From: Haemaphysalis longicornis
Taxonomy: Eukaryota; Arthropoda; Arachnida; Ixodida; Ixodidae
NCBI GenBank assembly: GCA_013339765.2
Contig: CM023454.1
Location: 148,427,603 to 148,491,602, forward strand
Direction of reading: 5' to 3'
DNA length: 64,000 nucleotides
A model generated the notes under the pieces. It saw only the letters and a program-made list of their open reading frames with translations. It was not told the DNA's origin and ran no database searches. Shown one piece after another: positions 32,401 to 42,120 of the stretch. Position numbers and translations under genes: made by a program. Position 1 is the stretch's first letter. The number at the start of each line of letters is the position of its first letter.

Positions 32401-33290
32401 ATACACAGCCCTCTTCGTTATCAACGTCCGCACACAGCTACAACAAGAAAATGAATATAATTGAAAGAAATTACAAAATTTATTGGAAGAGAGAAAGGGC
32501 CAAGAAACTGAAGTAGACCTTTTGCAATATGCACTATTGCGGAGATGAATATCGCCAGAGGTGGCGACAGTCGCCAAAGATATTTTGGAAAATCTAACGC
32601 ATTTTATTTGACTTGATATACGGCTCTCACTGAAAAACCTGTCAATTAGATACCAGTGCTTGTTTCATCAGCCAACACTTTCAAAATAAAACCTAGTGTT
32701 CAAGCAATGGAAAGAAAAAAGGGTAGATGGGGTTACAGCAATTGCTGGTACATAAAACCTAACCTAAGTCTAACCTTGCACAGAGCTCCAAAATCCTGAA
32801 CTGGCCTTGTGTTGTCTTTATGACAGACTCTGAAGGAAGCTCAACACTTAGAAGATGCAGTTAGAATCTACATGGCGAATAACACGAAGAATCAACGGAC
32901 AGAATGTTATTTTGGAATGTTTTGACTCCAATGGCCCAAATTTATGCAGAGAAGTTGAACAGCACGCTGCTCCAAATATAGTGCTATAATAATTAGTTTC
33001 AAAACGGTCCTTTACGTATTTTTAACATAAAATATATTTTGTGCAGTTTTGAGAATGTCCGTTGACATGCTTGCTTGTGAAACAAAACTTTTGCATATTT
33101 TTTCTAATGAACTGTAAAATTTTCCTTCTCACGCAACTAAATAAGATCAGTTCTCTATTTGTCGGGGTACGAGATAACGCTCAATTTCAATGTTATTTTT
33201 ATTGCTATAAAACAATGTGAAAAAAAATCATTCAAAACCGCACCAGCCGCACTGCAAAATTTACGTTTTGCTTTGGGCGGGACAAGGTGC
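32401..33290. other. No recognisable gene
   Basis: AT-rich DNA with no supported frame or repeat. Confidence 0.5.
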
Positions 33291-33295
33291 TAAAC

Positions 33296-33425
33296 GTTGA
33301 ATTCTTTCTTTCTTTATTTATTTATTTACTTAATAATTTTTGCTACCCATCAGGGCCAAAGGTATTACAGAGGGTGAGTGAAGCAGTGCCTATTCAATTT
33401 TACACGAAAGAACTGCAGCAGCTTT
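33296..33425 (-). repeat. LINE 3' end fragment
   Basis: Read on minus: CACCCTCTGTAATACCTTTGGC, CCTGATGGGTAGC, then AATAAATAAATAAAGAAAG as tail. It parallels the 3' end of the LINE at 46486-51126 (CCCTGCAGTAATGCC, then an AATAAATAAATGAATAAA tail). Likely a severely 5'-truncated copy of a related LINE. Confidence 0.55.
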
Positions 33426-34675
33426 AAAATCGATCTTTCATTTCAATTATAAAGTTTTTATTGGATACGAAACGTGATTCCAAACTTACAACGTCATATT
33501 GCACCTGCAAGAGCGACAACAATTGCGAAAGGTATTAAATACAGTGACATATTAATAATACCGTGCGAACGTTTTACGCTGATTAAAAACCGCAATCCAA
33601 TATTTTATATTTTAGCATTCTTCTCGTGAAATATTAGTGCGAACTTTAATGGTTATTAGTATATATTAGGCAAAATGCGGAATGGTTTTGCCAGTTCAAT
33701 TCATTTCATCCCTGAACTAGAAGAAATACCTTCAGTCGGCAGAAATTGTTTGGTTTCCAAACAAAGAATGTCTGAATTATAAACATTTTCCGTATACCTA
33801 TGACAAAGTAGAAATGATATTATAGTGGATAATTCTGTGACTAGTATTGTGAATTGGGCTTTTGTACACCACACACGGGGTAAATGAAATGTAGGAATAC
33901 GGCTTATTTCTGAACGCCGAGACAGGCTGGGCAAAGCCTGTGGTGGGTTGGGCCAGCCTACAAGAAGCACTTCCTTACAAATACTACAGAGAGTATTCAC
34001 TCTCCAAGAAGAGTATATGTAGCGTGTAAACCACCACACCACTACTCGAATTCGGAGTTTTATCTCGGTTAACTAATTACACCATTCACTCCATCAGGAG
34101 GCACGGTACTCGCATTTGCCTTCTCATATACTAGTGGGTAGTATAAAACTTAAACCAAACAAATTTTGCCCAACGGTGAGAAAGTTAGGCCATTAGCTTC
34201 ACTGTTGGCCGTATTCGCGCCCTTGGAACGACACTGCGAGAGCATGTTTTTGTTACGCACCAGGTCGCAGCTGTCTTCCCTTGATGTTAATCTTTACCCT
34301 ATGGTGCGCATGCTTCAATCACATTTCGGGGGCCCGGTGTTGAGAGCGACCACGCTATGCCCGCCATTCCTCCCTTTTGCCGTAACGCTTCTTCCGAAAA
34401 TTAGTTAACTCGTTATCCGTGACTTGTCTTTCCTGCCTCAATTCTGGATTTATACACCCTGTGCTTCCTGTGAAATACTCGGAAACTTCTCGACCATTAC
34501 AGGTTGGCTTAATTAGTGGAAACTCGCAAGCAGAGAAAACGACATGTAATGACTTACATAATCAAAAATGACTTACATATTATTCCGGCGATCCGGCCCC
34601 GAGGTGTGCCTTTGTGAAGCATACCTAGGGAAGACTGAATAGCCTTCGCTTACACTCACTAGAAAAAATATATTT
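33426..34675. other. No recognisable gene
   Basis: Mixed-composition DNA. Minus ORF 33701-34042 (113 residues) has no recognised motif. Confidence 0.45.
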
Positions 34676-35290
34676 TCCATCACGCAATCACCCGCGGTCC
34701 CACTCACCACTCGCCTTCACCACTCACCCTCATCACTCCCTACCACTCGCACTGACGCTGACCCCTCCCCCTCACCACTCGCACCCACTCGCGGTCAGGC
34801 CCACGGCTAACCGTATCCACTCGAATTCAGTCGCGGTAACGCTCACCACTCGCCGTCAGCACTCGCGCCCCATCGCACGCACGCTTACCACTCGCAATGA
34901 TCCGTCGTACTCGTGGTCAAGCTCACCACTCACAGTCTCCATTCGCGCGAACTCGCGCTGACGTTCACCACTCGCCACCACAGCTCGCACTCACTTGACA
35001 TCACACTCACCACTCGTTTCACTCGCACTGATTTCCGCTTACGCTCCCCACTCACCGCCAACAATCCAACTCACTGGCCATCACCACTCGCAGTCACCCC
35101 TCGCGCTCCGTGGCGTTCACGCTAACTACTCCCGTTTGCTCTCACGCTCATTCATACTCACCACTCACATTACCCACTCAGAATCCCCCCTCCCCCCTCG
35201 CGCTCACCACTCGCATCCTCCACTCACACACAGTCTCACATGCGTTTATCACTCACATCCCCCTCTTACTCTCACAACCGTCAACATTAT
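34676..35290 (+). repeat. Degenerate CACTCRC minisatellite
   Basis: For about 600 bases the core CACTCGC/CACTCAC recurs dozens of times, often as CTCACCACTCGC, with variable spacers of 5-20 bases (GCTGACG, GGTCAGGCCC). The strand is strongly C-over-G biased. ORFs in it are threonine/serine/histidine-rich translations of the repeat. Confidence 0.9.
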
Positions 35291-37120
35291 TTATTCGCAT
35301 TGCCACTGATTTTGCCGTTTTAAAGCAATCAAATCTTAATTTTATATTAATGTTTCAGTACAATAGTGCCGAACAGAGACATAAAAACATAAAGCATTGG
35401 GCGATATTAACATCATTTTGTTGCTTCGAAAGCAAATGCTAAGGCCTAATTTGTTCACTGTGTGAAAAAAGGAACACAAAGAAACGCGGTAGTCCATTGG
35501 AAAGCATATGTAAAAGAAGGAGAAATTAAGAAAGGCGGGAGAAATTCCTTAAGAAAAAATAAACAATATGGTGTTGGAGATCAACAGAAAAAAAGAAGGC
35601 GATGACCAAAGCAGACCAACACGCACACCAAAGTACACACTACAAACAAGTAAATCCACCCAAGTGGCGATAGAACGAAGAAATTTGACCAGCCATTTGG
35701 CCGATTTAGGCACACCCACACAAAACACAAAATAGGCATAGTGGCAGGTAAAAGAAGTGAAATACACAGGAACAGAACAGATTTTTCCAGCGCGGAATGC
35801 ATGAGGTGACAAAGAACATCGTCAATGGGGTTACACAAAGCGACCTAAAGAAACAATACCTACACACTTATACACGCAGAGCTCCTAAATTATCTAACGC
35901 GTATGCCTAAATACAATAAGGGGATTTCGTTACCATACTACCACCAAACTGCTCTTAGGGTGTAGGAATTTAAAAAGCAGGAGTTGACTTCTCACTACAT
36001 TTATTTTACCTGAAATAGTGTTGGATGTGTATATTAGAATGATTCCAACATTCTCTTTCTTGCTACGTTTTAAACTTCTATTTCAGCACGACGAACAATC
36101 CCTTGTAAAAAGAATGGCCTATGCAGTTGATGTGCTTCGTTTTGGTGTGGAATCTGTGGTTAATACTTCTCGCTTGTAGTGGTGTTCCCGTCAGACCTAT
36201 GGACGGTGCACTGCACATAGTGTGCTGAAGAAGGAACACACCATTACCCCTGTCACAACCGAACGTTCTGCGAATTTGAAAGAAGAAGCTTGAAGCAGTG
36301 CTCTGAGCAGTAAGCGTTCTTGGCGTTTAAGGAATAGCTTGCTGCGGGATTTGTTCCATAGTCCACGGCCTAGAACACGGGAAGTTCACAATGCAATTCT
36401 TCTAATACCCTATGAAACCAGAAATAGAGGAAACATAAATGAAACCTTTTGAAGACATGTATAGTGGATGTGCGGTCAGGGTGAAACTTCTAAAGCATAG
36501 TGACAAATTCATCACCCAACAGGGGTTATACAAGGAGTTACCACATCGCCAGAATTGTTCACAGCTTGTCTGCACACAGTATTTAGAATAGCCTGACTGG
36601 GACGGATTTTGTGGATTGTCAATCCTTCTTAAGCCGGTCGTTCCTCGCTAGAATGAGGTAGCATTTCCGCAGGATGTTTTTTATGTTAATGAGCACCATT
36701 GAGAAGTTTCAGTTTAGGGTTGAGTGCCGGATGCTTTCGTGTCCATGTGGTTGCATGAGCACCTCTTCCCTTTTTAGCCTGTGGGCACGATTGTTGGCTA
36801 TATGCACATAGCTGTCTGGATGATTACTGCTAGATGGGGCGGAGATAAGTTAGTTAAGATGTATTATATATTCTCCGACACCGCTCTACGTCTTTAAGCC
36901 TGTCCTCCAAGGACACCTTAGCGGTGTCGTGGATAAAGGCTAGTGGAGTTGCGCCTCCACCGCTTTCCTACAGTGTGTTCTTAAGTTTCCCTGTGGCTAG
37001 AACGACGTTACTGTCTAAGAAGTGCACTTGGGTTTCTGACTGCTGGGATATTTTTTGGTCGGGTAAACAGACATATTATGCGAAATGAAACCTTTTATGG
37101 CTGTGCGTTCTTGCCGCCAA
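35291..37120. other. No firm gene; possible retroelement scrap
   Basis: Between 36600 and 37060 the minus strand has short frames such as SETQVHFLDSNVVLATGKLK near 37040-36980. This faintly recalls the FLD block after the catalytic site in Penelope-like RTs. It is interrupted at once and I cannot confirm it. The remainder shows nothing. Confidence 0.3.
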
Positions 37121-37186
37121 GCTATGAAATATATAATGAATCGGAATAGGAAATGAGGGGTTCGGAGAAATAATACAGAAATAAGG

Positions 37187-37378
37187 GTTGGCAGCCAAGA
37201 AAACCTCGGAAAGCAAAGAGGAGGTTGTGGTAGGTCATTGAAACAGATAAAGAATTTGGAAAGAAAGAAAGAAAGCGGAGAAAATAAATGCCCGCCAGGT
37301 GGGATCCGAACTCACGACCTGCAGAATACCGGTCTGGTGCGATAACCACTGCGCTACCGGTGCGGCGACTTTCCCCTT
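37187..37378 (-). repeat. tRNA-derived SINE, left arm of inverted pair
   Basis: Minus strand: a tRNA-like module at 37371-37292 (GGTAGCGCAGTGGTTATCGC D arm, GAGTTCGGATCCCACC T arm, CCCGCC/GGCGGG acceptor ends), then GGAGAAAATAAAT, a TTTCTTTCTTTC tract and CCTCCTCTTTGCTTTCCGAGG. Closely matches 37680-37870 in opposite orientation. The anticodon loop has C at position 33. Confidence 0.75.
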
Positions 37379-37479
37379 GGCTGTCAACCCTTATTTCTGT
37401 CTTATTTTAACCGAGCCCCTCATTTCCCATTTTCTTATTCGCTACATGCATAGCGAGGGCCTCTGTTCTGGCAGCCTTG

Positions 37480-37660
37480 CTGCCATAGGGAGCTTAAGAG
37501 GGTTTAACGCTGGTTGACCACTCTCGACATGTCGTAGACACTCGAGTCACGGCGCGGGGATTAAGAAAAGAAGGTCCCCTTCACCCCGAGAAGTCAGAGT
37601 GGCGAAGGCTACCACCCCAAAGAACAGGAAAAAATTTGATTGACATAAATACCCCAGAAA
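37480..37660 (+). repeat. Diverged piece of 480-bp repeat unit
   Basis: TAAGAGGGTTTAACGCTGGTT, TCACGGCGCGGGG, AAAAGAAGGTCCCCTTCACC, GAGTGGCG and ATACCCCAGAAAG match the order of the tandem unit at 38.4-40.4 kb. It leads directly into the tRNA-like module at 37689. Confidence 0.7.
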
Positions 37661-37679
37661 GCGGGAAGGGGGGTGGGCG

Positions 37680-37869
37680 TGGGAAATTGCCCCGCCGGTA
37701 GCGTAGTGGTTATCGCACCAGACCTGTATTCTGGAGGTCGTGGGTTCGGATCCCACCTGGCGGGCATTTTTTCTCCGCTTTTTTTCTTTCTTTACAAATT
37801 CTCTATCTGTTTCAATGACCTAGCACAACCTCCTCTTTGCTTTCCGAGGTTTTCTTGGCTGTCAAACCT

Positions 37870-37870
<1 letters not shown>
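37680..37870 (+). repeat. tRNA-derived SINE, right arm of inverted pair
   Basis: The module at 37691-37766 folds like a tRNA. A 7-bp acceptor (CCCGCCG/TGGCGGG with one G-U), a GTAGTGGTTA D loop, CCAGA/TCTGG anticodon stem and a perfect T arm with GGTTCGGATCC are visible, plus a 3' CA. Position 33 is C instead of U and three bases instead of two precede the D stem. I therefore read it as SINE head, not as an expressed tRNA. Confidence 0.72.

Positions 37871-37872
<2 letters not shown>

Positions 37873-37905
<33 letters not shown>
37873..37905. repeat. (TA)n microsatellite
   Basis: About 33 bases of TATATA. A similar shorter tract lies at 38061-38083. Confidence 0.95.
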
Positions 37906-37907
<2 letters not shown>

Positions 37908-37989
37908 AACCGTGCTTTCACCTTGTTCAAAGTTTTCTGTTCTTGTGTTCTCTACCATCTTCAAAAGTTCAACTGCTCCCTCTATATAG

Positions 37990-38056
37990 TCTGGTAAGAT
38001 AAAAACTCACACAGAGCGCGAAAAAATCAGGTTAGTAGAGAGAAAGACACACACAC
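37990..38056 (+). repeat. Copy of AAACTCACACAGAG repeat end
   Basis: GGTAAGATAAAAACTCACAC, AGAGCGCGAAAAAATCAGG, TTAGTAGAGAGAAAGACAC recurs at 40515-40580 and in reverse at 46430-46475. It appears to be the terminal part of one repeat family, possibly Penelope-related. Confidence 0.65.
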
Positions 38057-38084
38057 AGATATATATATATATATTTATATACAG

Positions 38085-38405
38085 GGTTTGTAAATGAGGG
38101 GCTCGTTAGAAAATACAGAAAAACGGAGATGCCGGCAGTCTACAACGCCAAAGAAGGCATAGGGGAATGGTTAGAATATTTTTACCGTTAGTGACGTTAC
38201 ATTATTATTTATTATTATTAATTACGTGAGAAAGAAAGAAAGAAAACCACGCGCCCAGAGTGGGGACCGAACCCACGCCTTTCGATTAGATCTCGAATGC
38301 CTAACCAATTCGGCTATCTGGGCGACTGTGTTCCGCTTTACTTTCTGGGGTATATATATATACTACAACTGTATCTGACGCTTGAGGGTGGGAGCCAGCG
38401 CCACT
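38085..38405 (-). repeat. Inverted partial unit of the 480-bp array
   Basis: Contains the tRNA-like module on minus at 38323-38253 and both flanking parts of the unit in reverse order. It stops at GCCAGCGCCACTC and is followed head-to-head by the plus-oriented array, so 38085-38405 and about 38630-38940 can pair. Confidence 0.85.
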
Positions 38406-40395
38406 CTTTGGCGTTGTAGACTGCCGTATTTTCTAACGAGCCCCTCATTTACAAACCCTATTATCATGCGAAAGCTTAGCGAGGGCCTCGGTCCTGGCAG
38501 CCTTGATGCCAAGGTAGCATAAGAGAGTTTCCCGCCAGTTACCCGTTTATGACAGGCTCTAGACGTTCGCGTCACGCCCCGGGGGTTGAAAAGAAGGTCC
38601 CTTCTCCCGTGTAGTCTGAGTGGCGCTGGCTCCCACCCTCAAGCGTCATATACAGTTGTAGTATAAATAAATACCCCAGAAAGTGAAGCGGAACACAGTC
38701 GCCCAGATAGCCGAATTGGTAAGGCATTCGAGATATAATCGAAAGGCGTGGGTTCGGTCCCCACTCTGGGCGCGTGTTTTTCTTTCTTTCTTTCTCACGT
38801 AATTAATAATCATAAATAATAATGTAACGTCACTAACGGTAAAAAATATTCTAACCATTCCCCTATGCCTTCTTTGGCGTTGTAGACTGCCGGCATCTCT
38901 TCCTGTATTTTCTAACGAGCCCCTCATTTACAAACCCTATTATCATGCGAAAGCTTAGCGAGGGCCTCGGTTCTGGCAGCCTTGATGCCAAGGTAGCATA
39001 AGAGGGTTTCCCGCCAGTTACCCTCTTATGACAGGCTGTAGACGTTCGCGTCACGCCCCGGGAGATTGAAAAGAAGGGCCCCTTCTCCCCGTGTAGTCTG
39101 AGTGGCGCTGGCTCCCACCCTCAAGCGTCATATACAGTTGTAGTATAAATAAATACCCCAGAAAGTGAAGCGGAACACAGTCGCCCAGATAGCCGAATTG
39201 GTAAGGCATTCGAGATCTAATCGAAAGGCGTGGGTTCGGTCCCCACTCTGGGCGCGTGTTTTTCTTTCTTTCTCACGTAATTACAAATAATAAATAATAA
39301 TGTAACGTCACTAACGGTAAAAAATATTCTAACCATTCCCCTATGCCTTCTTTGGCGTTGTAGACTGCCCGCATTTCTTTCTGTATTTTCCTAACGAGCC
39401 CCTCATTTCCTAACCATATTATCCTGCGAAAGCTTAGCGAGGGCCTCGGTTGTGGCAGCCTTGATGCCAAGGTAGCATAAGAGGGTTTCCCGCCAGTTAC
39501 CCGCTTATGACAGGCTGTAGACGTTCACGTCACGCCCCGGGGGTTGAAAAGAAGGTCCCCTTCTCCCCGTGTAGTCTGAGTGGCGCTGGCTACCACCCTC
39601 AAGCGTCAGATACAGTTGTAGTAAATATAAATACCCCAGAAAGTGACAGAGAACACAGTCGCCCAGATAGCCGAATTGGTAAGGCATTCGAGATCTAATC
39701 GAAAGGCGTGGGTTCGGTCCCCACTCTGGGCGCGTGTTTTTCTTTCTTTCTTTCTCGCTTCAATTAATATGAAAAAAATATATAATTTCACTAACGGTAA
39801 GAAAAAAAATATATAGTCCAACCATTCCCCTATGCCTTCTTTGGCGTTGTAGACTGCCCGCATTTCTTTCTGTATTTTCCTAACGAGCCCCTCATTTCCT
39901 AACCATATTATCCTGCGAAAGCTTAGCGAGGGCCTCGGTTGTGGCAGTCTTGATGCCAAGGTAGCATAAGAGGGTTTCCCGCCAGTTACCCGCTTATGAC
40001 AGGCTGTAGACGTTCACGTCACGCCCCGGGGGTTGAAAAGAAGGTCCCCTTCTCCCCGTGTAGTCTGAGTGGCGCTGGCTACCACCCTCAAGCGTCAGAT
40101 ACAGTTGTAGTAAATATAAATACCCCAGAAAGTGAAGCAGAACACAGTCGCCCAGATAGCCGAATTGGTAAGGCATTCGAGGTCTAATCGAAAGGCGTGG
40201 GTTCAGTCCCCACTCTGGGCGCGTTTTTTTTCTTCTTTCTTTCTTTCTCGCTTCAATTTAATATGAAAAAAAAATATAATTTCACTAACGGTAAGAAAAA
40301 AAAAATATATAGTCCAACCATTCCCCTATGCCTTCTTTGGCGTTGTAGACTGCCGCATTTCTTTCTGTATTTTGCTGCCCTCATTTCCTAACTAT
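38406..40395 (+). repeat. Tandem array of four ~480-bp tRNA-like units
   Basis: Four plus-strand units have tRNA-like modules at 38701-38771, 39183-39253, 39661-39731 and 40150-40220, giving periods of 482, 478 and 489 bp. Each unit runs AACGAGCCCCTCATTT, GCGAAAGCTTAGCGAGGGCC, CCCGCCAGTTACC, GACGTTC.CGTCACGCCCC, TTGAAAAGAAGG, GAGTGGCGCTGGCT, CCCCAGAAAGTGA, the tRNA-like module, a TTTCTTTC run, then TTTGGCGTTGTAGACTGCC. The units differ by small indels, so the array grew by local tandem duplication of a SINE-containing segment. Confidence 0.92.
38701..38771 (+). repeat. tRNA-like module, array unit 1
   Basis: 71 bases. 7-bp acceptor GCCCAGA/TCTGGGC, a GCC/GGC D stem with AATTGGTAA loop, a five-pair anticodon stem TTCGA/TCGAA and a perfect T arm GTGGG-TTCGGTC-CCCAC. 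The 7-base loop GATATAA (GATCTAA in units 2 and 3, giving TCT at 34-36) lacks U33. The same module is in units 2 to 4 (39183, 39661, 40150), reverse at 38253-38323, and diverged at 11700. Confidence 0.75.
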
Positions 40396-40625
40396 ATATA
40401 TATAGATATCATTTCCATACTATATATATCCGATATAGCTTAGAGAGACAGAGCCGCATTTCTTCTGTATTTTGCTAACGAGCCCTCATTTCTAAATATA
40501 TATATATAGATAATAGCCTGAAAAGATAAAAACTCACACAGAGGGCAAAAAATAAGGTAGTAGTTAGTAGAGACAGAGACAAACGAGAAGACGTAGAAAA
40601 TAAAAAAAAAGTTTACTGACGTTTC
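40396..40625. repeat. Degraded array end with TA runs and AAACTCACACAGAG repeat
   Basis: Broken repeats of TTTCTGTATTTTGCTAACGA and ATATATATAGAT (40376-40512), then AAAAGATAAAAACTCACACAG (40513-40535), TAGTAGAGACAGAGACAAAC and ACGAGAAGACG. The second half is the same family as 37990-38056 and 46430-46475. Confidence 0.7.
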
Positions 40626-40626
40626 A

Positions 40627-40672
40627 GGAGAGGACTCCCTTTCTTAGGTACCTGAAGAAAGGGAAGTCCTCT
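40627..40672. repeat. Long hairpin
   Basis: GAGGACTCCCTTTCTT (40629 onward) pairs with AAGAAAGGGAAGTCCTC (ending about 40671) around an AGGTACCTG loop, with one bulged base. GTTTACTGACGTTTCAGG lies just before it. A related hairpin sits at 46355-46400. Confidence 0.85.
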
Positions 40673-40680
40673 ACCTTACG

Positions 40681-40701
40681 ATATATATACATATATATAC
40701 A

Positions 40702-40735
<34 letters not shown>
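40681..40735. repeat. (TA)n microsatellite
   Basis: TATATATACATATATATACAG followed by about 35 bases of TATATA. Confidence 0.95.
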
Positions 40736-40736
<1 letters not shown>

Positions 40737-40739
40737 CAA

Positions 40740-41440
40740 CCAGGCGGCACAGAAAGTGGTCCCAAGACCAGACCTTCCCGTCTATGGCCGCTTTCTGGCA
40801 TGTCCGGCCAGCATCCAGGTTTTGGCAGCCACTGATCATACAATGAATGGCCGACATCCTCGCAACCAGCGCTTCGGTATTTCTCCGGCCGCCAGTGTTC
40901 AGACGCACAACGGCAGCTACCCCGGCTGCCAGACATTAGGTTCCCTTGGCTGCCGGAGTTCAGAAAGAGAACGGCCGAACTGTACGGGTTTAGGGCATCC
41001 GTTTTTCCTTCGGGAAGTGGTGTTCAGCCGAAGCAAAGCAAGCGACCGGCCACAGGATATCCGTATTCTTGGGGCAGTTGGTGTTCCAAAGGAGGCCGGC
41101 CGGAGCGCGGCTGCCGCGCATTCGCTCTTTCAACGGTGAAGCGCCGTCCAGCTGCAGATTATTCGTTTTCTTCGGGCAGCCGGTGTTATAAAGGAGACCG
41201 GCCGACTTACGGCCTCAGAATGTACGTTTTTCATTTGGTTAGCGGTCCTCTAGGCTGAATTACGGCAAGCGAACGGCCGCAGAATTTTCGGCAACCGGTG
41301 TTCAAGAGGAGACCGGCCTTCGTAAGGTATCAGGTTATACGTCATTATTTCGGTACGCGGCGTACAGCCGAACAACGGCACGCGTCTGGGCGCCGAGAAT
41401 TCATGCAGACAGACGGGTAGGCCGGTTTGAAAGAAGGAGA
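40740..41440 (+). repeat. Degenerate repeat with GGAGACCGGCCG core
   Basis: Seven or so diverged units share a GCCGGTGTTCA-like block followed by a purine-rich AAGGAGACCGGCCG-like block. They fall at about 40891, 40960, 41022, 41080, 41179, 41288 and 41422, with spacing from about 60 to 130 bp. TTCGGGCAGCC often precedes. A 127-residue ORF (40756-41139) runs through the repeats and is probably incidental. Confidence 0.7.
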
Positions 41441-41625
41441 CCCGTTTTAAATGCAGAGCCTTTTTTTAACTCACGATGTCACCCAATCTAGTTGTCCATC
41501 GTCGTCCGCCCCCTCCCCCTACACCATATAAAAAAAAGTTCCAGCCGTTCCACTCTACGTGAAAACTTGGAAATGCAGAGCACTGATTCGCCTTCGGTAG
41601 CGCCGAAGCTCAAACCCGACGCCTT

Positions 41626-41850
41626 TCAAATTTCCCGCCTTCGCAGTGCTCGCGCGCCCCCTGCCTGAAACTGCGCCAGCAGGAGTTCTGTTCTTTTTGT
41701 GCTTGCTTTTCCCTCCCGCATCGCCGCCCGACGTTCACGAATGGCTGCGGCTTCTCGCTGGCGAAGTTCGGCGTCGGCGGCTCGCTTGCGGCGCTTGCGC
41801 TCAGCATCCGCAGCACGCCGCCGCGCCGCCTTCTCTTCCCGCGTAGACAT
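41626..41850 (-). CDS. Short Ala/Arg/Glu-rich ORF, start of a transposon protein
   Basis: From the ATG at 41850-41848, 74 residues start MSTREEKAARRRAADAERKR and go on in a basic, charged, helix-prone style (ADAELRQREAAAIRERRAA). The frame runs upstream to 41973, but the GGATT tract there suggests non-coding leader. Repetitive REAAA-type heads precede the main domain in several large arthropod transposon proteins, Helitron-like ones included, as I recall. The rest of the protein is missing, so I assign no function. Confidence 0.4.
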   Translation of the reverse strand: MSTREEKAARRRAADAERKRRKRAADAELRQREAAAIRERRAAMREGKASTKRTELLLAQFQAGGARALRRREI

Positions 41851-41954
41851 GTCGATGAAGTCGATGGTGAACGTGAAACGTGCCGTGAACCACCTGCCGC
41901 GGCTATGACGCAACGTGGACCGGCTATGACGCAACGTGGCGCCTATGACGCAAC

Positions 41955-42048
41955 ACAATCCAACACAATCCACTTTAATTCAATCCAATCCAAATCCAAA
42001 CCAATCCAATCCAAGCCAAGCCAATCCAATCCATCCAAGCCAATCCAT
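41955..42048 (-). repeat. (TTGGA)n-type pentamer tract
   Basis: Plus strand shows CAATCCAATCCAAATCCAA and similar; reverse complement of the tract at 31986-32056 with shared flank GTTGTGTTGCG. Confidence 0.85.
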
Positions 42049-42120
42049 CATCCCCAATGCCAGACCGACGGGGAGCGATGCGGACTACGGACGCCAACGC
42101 GGGTGACATCGTGAGTTACT

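Noticed and set aside
37691..37766. Functional tRNA gene
   Set aside because: Good acceptor and T arms, but C at position 33, an extra base before the D arm and a flanking inverted copy with the same tail point to a SINE.
38406..40395. CRISPR array
   Set aside because: Repeats are ~480-bp tandem units with tRNA-like modules in eukaryotic DNA, not short direct repeats with unique spacers.
40590..40672. Hammerhead ribozyme
   Set aside because: CTGAAGA and GAAAC occur, but not arranged with the stems of a hammerhead core; only the long hairpin is supported.
40756..41139. 127-residue plus ORF
   Set aside because: Runs through the degenerate GGAGACCGGCCG repeat; no recognised domain.
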